Part shown: in pieces, positions 43,596-55,000 of the stretch
Position numbering within the stretch: position 1 is the stretch's first letter
How the letters are laid out: every line of letters starts with the position of its first letter
From: Beverwykella pulmonaria
Lineage: Eukaryota > Ascomycota > Dothideomycetes > Pleosporales > Melanommataceae
Length of the DNA: 64,000 nt
Assembly: GCA_001599595.1 (NCBI GenBank)
Contig: BCHH01000009.1
Span: 1,045,561 to 1,109,560, forward strand
Direction: 5' to 3'
Position numbers and translations under genes: made by a program
The notes under the pieces: generated by a model
What the model saw: the letters and a program-made list of their open reading frames with translations, nothing else
What the model was told of the DNA's origin: nothing
Databases searched by the model: none

Positions 43596-46121
43596 TTATA
43601 GTACACCTAAACTCCTGAGTACACCAACCATGTCCCTCTCTACCACTTCTTTCACCTCTCTCAATCCCTCAACCTTCATCTCCCCCAACTCCAACCCTGA
43701 AACCTGGAACTCCATCTCGACGGCTTTAATCCCCGTCCTCGCTGCCACTGCATCGTATTCTCCCGGCCCTGTCATGGCCAAATAGTCCAAGAACACACTC
43801 CACCTTGCCAGATAATACTTTCCTACTAACCCGCCCCAGCTCTTGGACGCGTAATCATTGATCTCGCCCGTGGGACCCCAGAGCGTAATCTGGTTGAGGG
43901 CGTTGAGGGCATAGTAGTCTGAGAGCTGTTGTGTGGCTGTGGAATTGGTGGTGCTGGTGACCGTAGTATTGGAGGGGGTAGCAAGGGCACGCGCCGAGGA
44001 GAGCCAGGTGTCGAGGCGGAACTGCGGGAGCGTGAGGAGGAGGGTGTCTAGGCCTGAGAGGAGGGATTTCAGAGTTGCGATTTGGGTGGAGAGAAGGGTT
44101 GCGTTCTTCGATGTTGAAGTGGTGTTCCAGGTGGCCATGGTAGAGATGTAGGTTGCGAGGAAGGTGTTTGCGAAGACCTGTCTTCCTACATCGACGACGT
44201 CGTGCGTGTACGCTGGGTTTGTCCAGAGTCGAGGCTCGAGAGAAGCCGCGTCGAGCAGGTGCCTTAATGCTTCGACCACGGCGTTGGGATCGTAATTGAT
44301 AGTCGTGGGATGGTGTCCTGTTCGCCCGACGAGCTTGGTGATGTTGGGCGCGAGTTCGAAGATGGCTTTGGGGACGGCGTTGGACGTCAGATTCGTGTTA
44401 TTATAAGCACTGGTGCGGAGTAACTCCCAAGCTGTGTACAGGCCTTCTGGGATACTGTTGTTGCCCGTGTACCGCGTCGTAGTCCAGGTGTGGAAGTACG
44501 TCGCTGTGTCGATGGGGGCGGAGGACCAGACCTGGTCGAGGAGGAGCTTGTACATGATCTCGTTGCCCTCTTGGCCCTCGGGTGTTAGGCCCATCCCCAC
44601 CATCGTAGACGAGTTGTGCAATGCCTCGATTGGGTTGATAGTCACGTTGTCGATTTGCCCATAGAGCCCCATGTTCCCGCCGTAGTTGTGCAGTTGGTTC
44701 CAGACCCACGGCTTGCCCCCATACGAGTTCGTGCGCTGCCACTGCGGCTGGGACTCGGAAAACAGGTCCAGGACCAGCATATCAGCGTCCTCTTCGACAC
44801 CAGAGAGGTACGCAGACACTCTGTCATTGGTCCAGAAATCGATGTTCGAGTAGAAAAGCCAGCCCTGCATTACCCAGACAGCTGCGGGGTTCGCACGCTT
44901 GAGACTCTGCCACGTGCCCCGTGTGACATTACGCAGGTATTCTAGGTCTCCCGAGTACGGGTCGTTCTCGTTGTACTGGTCTAGGGTGTAGAACGAGGTA
45001 ATGTTCCCGTAATACTCCATCTGCTTGCTCACCACCCTCCCCTGCAGCTCGGCAAACAGAGGATCGCTAGGCTCGAGGAACGTGGTATTGGTGTACTGCG
45101 GCTCAAAGTCCTCCCACCGACTCCCATTCACGACAGTGGCGTTGGGGTAGTGCAGGGTGAGGGCACGGGGCACAAAGCCGGTAAATGCGGGGAGTATGGG
45201 GGTCATGCCCAACTCCAGCATCCGAGCCAGGATCTGTTTTTGCAGCGCTGACTGCTGAGAGACGAAGGAGAGGGGCAAGGAGCCGTTCCAGGAGCCTTGG
45301 ATGTTGCCGAAGCGATTCCAGGACTGGAAGGCCGGGCCCGAGAAGAAAGAGATGATTTCTTCGTCGGTGAGGCCCACGTCCCGGAACACGTCCAGCAGGA
45401 TTTGCTCGAAGCCGACCCAGGCGAGCGGCAGGTTGACGCCGTGGAGGGCCAGCCAGTCGAGCTCGAGTTCCCAGTCGGGCCAGGCGTAGAAGGGGGTTGT
45501 GTAGGAGAATGTTACTGGCGGGTGTTAGGATACGTGCAACAGAGGCGTACACCGATCCATTGAGCTTGATGGAACATGTATTGCGGTATCTGATTTTCAC
45601 CATCATGTGGGCGTATGCTGGTGCATACCGATAACGATAAACAAGGCGCACATGGACATCGAGATGCAGCCGGAGCTGATGATGCATTTCGCAGAAGTTG
45701 AAGTGACCGTCATCGACATACCAGTATTAAAGTAGTATCTCCACGGCACAATGCTCTTCCCCGCAAGGGTTCCATTTGGCCTCGGAAGCGGCGAGGCTGC
45801 CTCGTCCAAACGGCTTCCAATGAACCAATATATATCGACATGGGCGACATCGGTAAAGTAACGTCGAAGACCCGTCGCCAGCGCACTCAAACTGGTTCCT
45901 TGGATTGCAATGGAGCCATTTGCACTCGTGGTGACTGTGTACTTGTCTGGCTCGAGATCCGTGAAGTTCACGGGTGTCGTGCTATTTTCAAGGATAAAGA
46001 CGAAGTCATGGCGATGGGATGGCAGTCGCCGCTTGACCAGGTCGTAAAGGCCTTGTGTGGAGGTTGTCGCTACGACGGTCAAGCAACACACGAGCGGGCC
46101 TAGAACAGACGAGAGGCGCAT
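43596..46121 (-). CDS. Secreted GH89 alpha-N-acetylglucosaminidase
   Basis: Hydrolyses terminal alpha-linked N-acetylglucosamine; the human relative NAGLU works in lysosomes. Two exons (45722-46121, 43596-45514) around a 207-bp intron give 772 residues, the family length. A signal peptide (MRLSSVLGPLVCCLTVVATT) leads to the small N-terminal domain (SLSALATGLRRYF). The barrel follows with RYYFN, TFSYTTPFYAWPDWELELDW, LHGVNLPLAWVGFEQ, GMTPILPAFTGFVP, YTLDQYNENDP and WVMQGWLF. YGGNMGLYGQID and GMGLTPEGQEGNEIMYKLL are further GH89 blocks. Many Asn-x-Ser/Thr sites fit a heavily glycosylated secreted or vacuolar enzyme. Natural substrate in a fungus is unclear. Confidence 0.95.
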
Positions 46122-48163
46122 GGTGGCTGTGGGCGAAGGGAAATCGAAAGCCTGAATCCTTGGATGCGGGCGATTTGGCTTTGGAGAGTTTTGGCACGTT
46201 CCCTTCCCAGGTTACACTCGTAAGCCACGGTCACTTGCAGCTACCCATGTCCCGGTGAGTCGCAGCGCCATGACGTCAGCCCATTGGCACTTCGCTGGCT
46301 CTTCGATGCGCATTTCTCGCACACCGCAACGGACCTGAGCAGTCTGATGGTGTTCGTTGACATGGTGCTTGGGGCCGCCGAGTCCTTCTTCAAGATCAGC
46401 GAGGGGATGGATAGGACCCATGCGCAAGACTGTGCGGCGGACTCCGCTAAGGCTAGCAGATCCACAATGTCGGTTTCTAGCTCTCTGTGGAAGGAAGACT
46501 GGGCGGTTGCGTGCGAGGATCTTAGTCACGATCTTGGCGGCTACCATGAGCAACACCGGATGGAAGGGGTGTGGTTGAAGAGCCATAACGGTTGCTCGCA
46601 TGCACTGCAGACGCTGTGCAAAGAATATCCTGGGCCCATGCGGCCTAGCAGCGACTTTGGGGGAGTCCTGGATGCTGCAATTGGATGTCGAGGTTGTGCT
46701 AAGGACAGGTCGAGTGATGTGGTCTTGCCCAAGGGCGAGCTTGGCATAGCGGTCGCTGACCCTGTGGGAGCGGTGTCCCGCTCTGGTGTGAACACGTGGA
46801 GCTGTCTCTCTGCCTCTCTCTGCATCCCGATTTGATTCGGCGTTTCAAACAGCACCATTGGACTTTGGGCAGCTCTTTTGTTTTTCCGCGCCGCTCGCGA
46901 CGTGTCGTCCCGCATCCCCGCTGCTGGTCACCCGCGCTGTCCAACTGTGCTGTGCAACGCCCAAACTCGACCTAGGCTAATATTGAGGATGCTGCCCGTT
47001 TTGACGGGAGCTGGACCAACTTCTGCACAGGCGTGAGGCCAGAATTCCAGGCCGGGCACCCACGGCTCAGCCGAAAGACGTGCCGGGCGCGCTTTCCAGC
47101 CTGCTTTTCACCGACATGGGCATCTGCCGTGGCTATGGAATCTCCGGGCCTGGCCAGCGAACGCAATTTCAGGGCGGATGCTTCCTTTTTTCCTGCATCT
47201 GATAACCAGATTGCTTACGCTGTTGCACTGCACGACTCAGCCCGTCGCTGGCAGCCTCGTGCTGGCGGTTTGCCCTTCCAGACGTCTGCACCCCTGCAGT
47301 GACCCGCCCCGAGCAACTGCGCGCAAGCTTGTCCTCACCCCGCATCTCGATTGTCGCATCCGGGCGCGCCATGCATTTATGACGACGACGGGCGAGCTCC
47401 CTGCTTTTATCTAGCCGTCGCCAATCAGCCGCGGGCGCGCCTCCGTTCTTGATCTCCCTCGCAACATTTCTCACCCTATTCACTTTGCTGCCCGTCGATT
47501 TGCTTTCACCGCCCGTCGCTCGCCGCTACGTCGCTCGCCGCCCGCTGTTTCGCCGCCTGCGATGCCGAACCCAACTCCCACGTCCTAGAGGATCCAAGCC
47601 CTCGCCCCGCTGCTCCGCACGTTCCACCAGTCTCCATCTACAACGAGTCTAGGTCCCAGCCAGCCCAACTCTGCAGCCCACGAGACCCGCCACTTGTGGT
47701 ATTCCGATCTTCGCTCAGGCTTCACTGGCCGACGACCCGAGACCCTGACGGATGCACCCGGCTGGAATCCTCGCCTCTGTCTCCAGCTGTCAAGCCCGTA
47801 TGAGACGCGACGTACAGCGCACCCATCCGCCCCCAGGGGCCACTGCATGGCCCTCCGCAGCGGCGGCACGTACCCGAGCTTCGGAAAGACGCGTGAACAG
47901 CCGTTCCGAGCATAAATTTTGAGCCCGCAGACAGACGCCCGCACTAGCGTCACTTGACCTACAGCAACAACGCAACCAACTCGACCCGCCGGCCTGCATC
48001 CACAACAAATCTCCGTGGTTTCTCCAGCACACACTACAAGCTCCAGCACTCTCCCCCGGCACTAACCCATCTGCCTCACACTGCACCCCCACAAGCCATA
48101 GCAACAACCGCCGCAGCCTCTCGACCCCGTCTCCGCGTCCGCTTGCCGAACATAAACCGGTTT
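46122..48163. other. Intergenic and probable long leader of the cyclin gene
   Basis: About 2 kb of GC- and CT-rich sequence with frames open on both strands. The largest (46284-46835, plus) begins with TTG. Nothing recognisable; the right part probably belongs to the promoter and leader of the cyclin. Confidence 0.45.
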
Positions 48164-48346
48164 ATGAAGCGGGCTTTCTGGACAACCACGCACACACGTT
48201 CGCGACCAAGAGTGCAGCTTGAATCGTCCAGGTAAGCAGCTTGACAAACACCTATTGGGAACGGCGTCCTGAGCTGCAACAGCTTCCCAGCTTCCTCCAA
48301 GCGACCGACTTTCACCCCCCGCCCCCCTTTCACCCTGTGTCCGTAG
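48164..48346 (+). promoter_or_regulatory. Upstream ORF spanning a leader intron of the cyclin gene
   Basis: An ATG at 48164 (MKRAFWTTTH) runs to 48231, and after removal of the intron 48232-48282 continues in phase to TAG at 48344-48346, a 43-codon uORF ending 26 nt before the cyclin ATG. It would be expected to reduce translation of the cyclin. Confidence 0.45.
48232..48282 (+). other. Probable 5'-UTR intron of the cyclin gene
   Basis: CAG|GTAAGC donor and CAACAG acceptor bound exactly 51 bp, the modal intron size in this window. It lies before the coding start. Confidence 0.6.
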
Positions 48347-48372
48347 CCTCGCTCAGCCTCGCCAAAGCGCAA

Positions 48373-49335
48373 ATGATACAAGTCTGTCGTCCACCTGCCG
48401 TGGCCGCCTTTGGCTACGTCGAACCCCCCGTTCTGAAACCCATGGACCACAATCCCCCATCCGCCCCGAACCCGGCAGGAGACGCAGGTGTGCTCCCTGA
48501 GTTTGGCGGCCTCACCCTCCAAGATGCCCCCTCACCACCGGCAGACGAGGACGAGCTGGACGTTATGCACATGGAGAGGGAAACCGCCATGAAGATTGTG
48601 CAGCGTGCCGTGCTCGCCCTTGCCAACGCGGCGGGGGACGTCCCCGCAACTCCGCCTATTTCCCGGCCGCACACCCCCAGCAACAGGGAAAACTTCCCAA
48701 TGGCAGGGTATGGTCACAGGCGTACCGCCTCCAGGCCGGCGACACCGATCCCAGCTGAGAAGGAGAAGACGCAGAAGGTGGAACTCGACCCTGCCGAGGC
48801 CAGCCACGACGAGCCCACCATCACCCACGGCGATGTAGGCGCGGGTGCGCAGCCGGAGTCGGTTCAGCGTGCCAACATGGCCCGCAAGTTCTTTTCCAAG
48901 AGTGTGCCCAAGGTCAGCATCGAAGACTACGTCAACCGCATCCAGCAGTTCTGTCCTCTGTCCACTGGCGTTTGGCTGGCCGCGGGCTCGTACATCCTCC
49001 GGCTGTGTGTGATTGACAAGAGCGTTCCCTTGACCCATCGAACCATGCACCGGCTGGTGCTTGCTTCGCTTGTGGTTGCCATGAAGGCCCTCGAAGACCA
49101 CCGCTGGCCGCAGAGGCGGTTTGCGGGCGTTGGCGGAGTGGACGAGCAAGCGCTCAGTCGGCTGGAATTGTGTGTCGAGTTCCTGCTCTCCTTTGACCTG
49201 CAGATCTTCACGCCCGAGAAGATGAAGGAGTTGACGATTTCGCTTCAGAGGGCCGCCCAGGCGGCCACGCTGACCACCAAGCTGCCACTCTCCTTTCATC
49301 TACGGATTTCCAACCCCAAGTTCCGCCCCGTGTAG
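48373..49335 (+). CDS. Pho80/PCL-type cyclin
   Basis: Regulatory partner of a Pho85-type kinase, acting in phosphate or nutrient signalling. Single coding exon, 320 residues from ATG 48373; the frame is open further up but without an ATG. An acidic and Pro/Thr-rich N-terminal half (DAPSPPADEDELD, several S/T-P sites) precedes the cyclin box (about 165-290): SVPKVSIEDYVNRIQQFCPL, TGVWLAAGSYILRLC, THRTMHRLVLASLVVAMKAL, GVDEQALSRLELCVEFLLSF and DLQIF. The L-x-x-x-E-x-x-F-L-x-x-x-D spacing is that of Pho80 cyclins. The leader holds a uORF and intron, suggesting control of translation. Confidence 0.9.
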   Translation: MIQVCRPPAVAAFGYVEPPVLKPMDHNPPSAPNPAGDAGVLPEFGGLTLQDAPSPPADEDELDVMHMERETAMKIVQRAVLALANAAGDVPATPPISRPHTPSNRENFPMAGYGHRRTASRPATPIPAEKEKTQKVELDPAEASHDEPTITHGDVGAGAQPESVQRANMARKFFSKSVPKVSIEDYVNRIQQFCPLSTGVWLAAGSYILRLCVIDKSVPLTHRTMHRLVLASLVVAMKALEDHRWPQRRFAGVGGVDEQALSRLELCVEFLLSFDLQIFTPEKMKELTISLQRAAQAATLTTKLPLSFHLRISNPKFRPV

Positions 49336-49825
49336 GACTGTATCCAAGGCGTTGTGTTTCCTTTTTATTTTATTTTTTGGGAGTACGAGCATTGCCGGTG
49401 TTCTCTGGATCCAAAAATATCGGCTGTGAGGGACTGGCATGCATGGACATGTAGGATAGATACCAGGCTAGTTATGAATCATGATATTCACCGAGTGGCG
49501 TCTAGGCAGCTTGCTTCACTCTTGCTCCATCGCAGCAGCTACAACAGCTACCATGGATTTGAATAGGCTGACTGGGTACTTGCTGGTTGTCGTTTGGCTC
49601 CCAGAATGCGATGCAGGTTGAATCGGGCTTAGCGCTGTAGATCGCCCCCTGCTCGCCCGCATAGTTGACGCCACCATCTGGAAATCAAGCTCAGGCCTGA
49701 ACTCAACACACTCTCGCATCACGCCGCGCTCAAAACTCTCTCGCGACTCTTGACGACTTTCCGACGTTGGCAGATCCTGGCTGCACCTCTCCCTGTCGCT
49801 CGTTTTATTTTTCGTCTCTCCCACC
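49336..49825. other. Intergenic, no gene recognised
   Basis: 3' flank of the cyclin gene and promoter of the KRE9-like gene. The last 30 bp before that ATG are CT-rich. Confidence 0.45.
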
Positions 49826-50873
49826 ATGGCCCGCAACTTGAAGCTCTTCGGCCCCTTGGCCGTCCTGACTGCCCTCGCACCTCTCGTGAGCGCCGACGTC
49901 GAGTTCATAGCCCCGAAAGCTGGCGCCACCTTGGACGCAGGAACTACCATCACCGTGCAATGGCAGGAGTCCAAGGACACGCCATTGATATCGGATCTCG
50001 CGACATACCAACTATTTCTGTGCATGGGCGGTAATGATGCGGCAACCATGGTGAGTCGGTGCAAGCTGGAATGGGAGGGATGCGTGATTGACAACGTGCG
50101 CGCAGGAATGCCCCCTCGAACTCACTGCTCCGGGAGCCAAAATGTTCACCGTGACAGGGAACCAGGCGAGCGGCCTGGTGGGCGTGGCCGTTGGGGCTTC
50201 GACGCCGAAGAACGCCTAGTACGACTCTCCTTCTCTCCCTGTGATGGCTTCACAGTATCGCATGGTCACATGCTAACGCAGAGGCTCGCTCTCCAGTTTC
50301 CTCAAAATGATTTCCACCGCCACGGCCGGCGGCATCGTGACCAACTTCTCTCCGCGCTTCTCCTTCAACAGCATGACGGGCACCTTTTCCGCCGTCGTCG
50401 TAAACGCCATGAAGAGCGTGACGGGCACCGACGGGCCTGCCCGAATCGACGCCACCTCTAATGGTGCTGCCGCGAACCCGGCAGAAGGGGACTTCGGCGT
50501 GGAATACACAATGCAGACTGGGTTGACGAGATATGCACCCATGCAGGCCGTGCCCCCGACCAAGATCACGAAGAAGAATGCGACGCCGCTGCACCCGACA
50601 AGCAGCGTGGTTATTGCGAAGACCATGTTGCCGAACCCGAAGCAGCAGACGACCATCACACAGAGCCAGACGTTCTCGGTGAAGAGCATGGCGAATACGG
50701 TAAGCAACGAAGACCATTTGTTTCAGATTCAGAACAGGCCATGTGTCACGTGTTTTTTCTTTTCTTTTCAAGTATACTACCCCCAGTATTCAGGCTAATC
50801 CGCATCATAGGCTGCTCCGGCTCCCATGCCATCCGATGATATGGCCAAGTTTCTCAACAGATGGAAGGACTAG
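49826..50873 (+). CDS. KRE9: KRE9/KNH1-family cell-wall protein
   Basis: Secretory protein required for beta-1,6-glucan in yeast walls. Four exons (49826-50050, 50106-50218, 50297-50699, 50811-50873) give 267 residues. Signal peptide MARNLKLFGPLAVLTALAPLVSA; then the Ig-like N-terminal domain with DVEFIAPKAGATLDAGTTIT and VQWQES. Splicing at 50218/50297 restores NAYFLKMISTATAGG then IVTNFSPRFSFNSMTG, a strong family stretch. The C-terminal KRE9/KNH1 domain has VEYTMQTGLTRYAPMQAVPP and a Lys-rich end (TKITKKNATPL). The last 21-codon exon gives AAPAPMPSDDMAKFLNRWKD. No GPI-anchor signal is visible. Name is given by family; KRE9 and KNH1 cannot be told apart here. Confidence 0.9.
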
Positions 50874-52099
50874 GGCATTTTTTTAATTTTTTTTATAAAT
50901 ATAAATTCATCCGAAGTTGGGTGGATCTGGCGTTGTCGCGGGTGTTTGTGCAAGGCCCTGGCGTTTTGAAGAGGGAATGACGATTGGCAATATTCTTTGG
51001 GGACCTATGTTGAAGTATGCGTACTCCCTAATCGCTAAGCATTGGCAGCCAAGGAGCGCGACAGCAGACGTACATGGGTTGCGCAGGCGGATTATGCTGT
51101 AATGAGTCTGGAATAGAATGGAAATAGTTGAGTCTCAATTGCGCAGTACGCTTTCAAAGTGTAGCCTAGTGTTCTTCTTTCGGACAGGATAATTGCTGAG
51201 TATTCATTTCTTGAACTGCATATTACGGGACATAGCGCTGGTGTTTAACGTTCTTCCAGATTTCTGGTTGGCTCCTGTCGATCAGCCTCACGGTGGATGC
51301 GGAAGTGCCCGTCAACCGCAACCGCGGGAGCTTTGCACCGTGGAGAATGTGTGTTGGGGAGTCGGACAGCCCGTTGTTCAAGTGGATAATGAAAATTTTG
51401 ATGAACACAAGGGACTGCTACTCCGATGAAGAACCCAAGGAAGCTAGATCTGTGGTTGCCGTCATGAGGTTTAATGTACCCCGCGATTGGTGATACACGG
51501 TCCCCGGAGCTAGGCGGGGTTAATTAGTACTCCACTCCAGGCGGCGAGGGAGGGTTGAGCTCTCCATCTTCCATCTCACACCATGCTCCTTTATTGAGCT
51601 TGGTTTCCTCGGGCGTCCATTAGTGCCGGGCGCTTCCGCCATCTTCGTTCAGCTGAGCTCGACAGCTTCGTCGCCCTGGAAGCAGCTCGATACGCGCGTA
51701 TCCGACGCTGAGCTTGAAGACGAACGCTACCACACGTTTCTGAGCCCTTATTGAATTGGAATCAGGAAGAAGAAGCATCATCGACTTGGATTCACGGACA
51801 AGTAGATCTCGCACCAACTTCTGTAGATGTAACACCCGCTCCTCTTTCAGGGCGTCAACTGTCCGCCCAAGCCATCCCATCACCGAATAGCTAGTCTCTG
51901 TGATAACAGCGACATCGATAACAGAACCGTCCACACCATCGACAGCAGCCCGTACCCTGCTTGCTTGAATGTAACACGCGTCTCTCGGCCCCGCTGGCCA
52001 CCGAGTCGATCGACCATCTCTACCACCCACAGATCGGCTAGCATCTAGACATCAACACCACATACTCTCAGAGCATCAAGTTCCGGATTCAAATCCATC
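50874..52099. other. Intergenic, no gene recognised
   Basis: AT-rich just after the KRE9 stop. The minus frame at 51620-52030 (136 codons) begins with GTG and has no motifs. Confidence 0.45.
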
Positions 52100-55000
52100 A
52101 TGTGGTGGCGCCGCGACCCCTCTCTCTGGACCCGCTCCCTTCTCCCTCGCCGCATCCTCCGCGATACCGAATCGCTCCTCCGCTGCCGCCCTTTCTCCAA
52201 GTCCCAGCCCACTGCCTACCAGCAACAACAGCATAAAGATGGCAGTGATGATAGTGGGGGGAGGCCCCGAGACCCGGCATTCTTGCAGTATCGCAAGTGG
52301 AGGAGAGAAATGGAGAGGAGGATGATGGAGGATCCATACAAGATGCTGTTTGGAGCGAGTGAGGAGAGACTGAAGGGCATGGGGTTTGGTAGAGGTTGGA
52401 TGGGAATGGGGATGAGGTGGCGGGAGAAGGACGGCGCGGACAAAGGGAGAGAGAAGGATTGTATGTCATTAAGCCATTGTACGATGAACAGGCATGGTAC
52501 TGACTTATGCATAGCTAGCTCATCGAATGAGAGTCAGGCGAAATCAAAGCACGACGCATACACGAAGTCCTCACCGAGCGAGGCCAATCCTGAAAACAAA
52601 GGATATCCGAGGAAGGTTAATATCTCTCATGGGGATGCGTTCACAAAGCGGGAGTCCTCGACGAGAGCATTCAAGCTCGGGCGCTCGGAGAGCTCTGCGG
52701 GTGTGGCCTCACCTTCTGATCCGCGGCGCCCGCGCGAACACGGAAATCATGCATTCGAAGAAACCAATAATACGGTGTGGGATCGGGAAAATGATAGACA
52801 TACTGTCGTAGGCCGCTCGTCCGCTGAAAGGGAGCTGGACGAAATGTTCCGTCACATGTCTTTCAAGGATTTCGTTGACTGGGAGAAGGCGAATGGGGAC
52901 AATCCAAAGCAGGTCATTGGGAGGACGAAGGAGAAGGCAGCGAGAAAGGAGGCAGTGGCAAGAGAAACAGACTTTATCTCCGAGTTTCTCAGCGAGTCGT
53001 CCACGGTACCAACGTCCAAGGCCAGAGCACCCCCAAGGACCCAGGTTGTCAGTCGTAGCAATGAGTGGAAACAAACTGTTTTGGATCGGCGAGCAATGTC
53101 CGGATCCATCCCAAGACCAAAGACAACCGCGGCATCAGAGCTCGCTGGGGTCAAACAGACCGTAGCGACTGAGTGTGACATCGATTCACAAGCTGCTCGA
53201 CCTAGGACAGGATCGGACCAAGGAGCGACATCCACACCAGGAATAAGCAAGACAGCTTCCTCGGACGTAGGTTCGAAAACCGAGCAGGAAGTAGTAGGTA
53301 CTAACTTTGGGGATTCGCAGGCTGAAACACCAGGAGCCGGGTTCTGGCAGGCCATGTCCCATCAGAGTCGGTTGACTGAAGATATCGTGTCACGCATTCC
53401 TGTCTTGCGGGCTGCAGCACAGAAAGAGCGAGATCCCCAGCCAAGCGAGACAAAGTCCGAACAGACCCACACCAAGAATTATACTTCTGCTGCACCTGCC
53501 AGATCGACATCGGAGATCTTAAGCAAACTTCCGAAGGACGATATCGACTTCCTCAGCGCTGCTGATATCAGGGCGTCGATGGGTGCGAAAAAGAATACTT
53601 CAGAAGAGACGAGCAAGTCTCGGGATGACTTAGAGAAAGACTTCGTGAAAGCTCATACGCAAGAACCAGCTCTTGATCCCATGATCGAATCAAAAATTGT
53701 AAATGATAAATACGTACGACGAATTGAGCGCGAACAGAAGGCACAGCAGGAGGCTAAAGGCACACAAGAAACCGAGTCTTTGCTGGAGACAAGTGTCGAT
53801 CGCCTGACCAAGATGATCCATGACGGCGGGGATTTACTTACCAAATATCTCTGGTCTGATCCTGTCTCCGCCAATGATGACGCGACCCAAGTAAAGCGAC
53901 CGCAGAGTCCAATGCTTGGGTCTATCATATACAACTTACGACAAAATCGGAATACAATGAAGCAGATAAACCAAGACCTCGAGAACGACATTCCAGCTAC
54001 AAAGGATCTCTTAAAAGGGTTGAGGGACTTTGAAAGCCGGGCCATAGGCTCAGTTATATCGCTTTCTCGTTATGGTGGTGGTCTTTCCCAAACTGGCGCT
54101 ACGACAGATACACAAAAGAAGGATGAAGTTACCCGGAGTTTCAGACTCGTCAACTATCACTCCGTGATGGTCAAACAGATCGAAGAAGCGTGCAAGGCTA
54201 TCGACTCCATGACGAAAGTAAAACTCTCTGAAGATGTCCAGGAACGTTTGAGGACAGCAGCAGAGGTACTGCAGGCTAACGCCCGATCCACGCGGAAGAT
54301 GTGGAGAAGCCTAACCACACCAATGGCCCGTCGTGCGGGGCTTGATGGCACCGAACCTCTTCATGGGATGTTGGTGTATCATCTGCGGGCCATGTATGAT
54401 TTGCAGGACAGTCTTTTAAAGGTTGTCGAGCGTGTGATGCTCCGTTTCAGTGTCAGCCCCCGTGTCGGCGAGGACGAAGCCTCCTTCTTATCTTCGACCC
54501 CAGACCCAGTCGCTGCAGCACCAACCAGCGCTGAAGAGGCGACCAACCTGTCTTCGTTTACGGAGAAGTTCCTAGCCGCGGATCAAAGGCACAAAGAGGA
54601 AGTCCAAGCCCAGAAATCCGCTATGCAAGGTCTTTCCGACGATGGGTACACGCAGGTGTCCAATCTTACCCCTGCTCCGAAGAAGATACCGGAAGAGCCT
54701 AATCCACTGGCGAACAGTCTCTTCCGACCTTTTGGTCTGCAATTAGAGAGCTTGGGCAAGGACGAAGAGACTGTGAAGGCAGAGAATAAGAGCAGCGTGC
54801 CGGAGGCTATGGAGAGAGAAGAGCAAAGGCTGCAAGACGAAGAGCAAGTGAAGGGCGTGAAGGGCGTGAAGGAAGCGTTGGGTGGTAAGCAGATTTACCC
54901 CGACCCATCGGAGATGCAAACAGAGGAGCTGAAAAAGGGTCGCGAAGGGATCCACTACACCAGCGGGAGTTTAGATATCACGCCAAGCATCAAAACTCAG

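Noticed and set aside
46284..46835. 183-codon plus-strand frame
   Set aside because: Begins with TTG, overlaps open minus frames, and has no recognisable features; GC-rich composition explains the openness.
48532..49299. 255-codon minus-strand frame
   Set aside because: Antisense shadow of the cyclin coding exon; no motifs.
51620..52030. 136-codon minus-strand frame
   Set aside because: Starts with GTG, lies in the promoter of the Ser/Thr-rich gene and lacks motifs.
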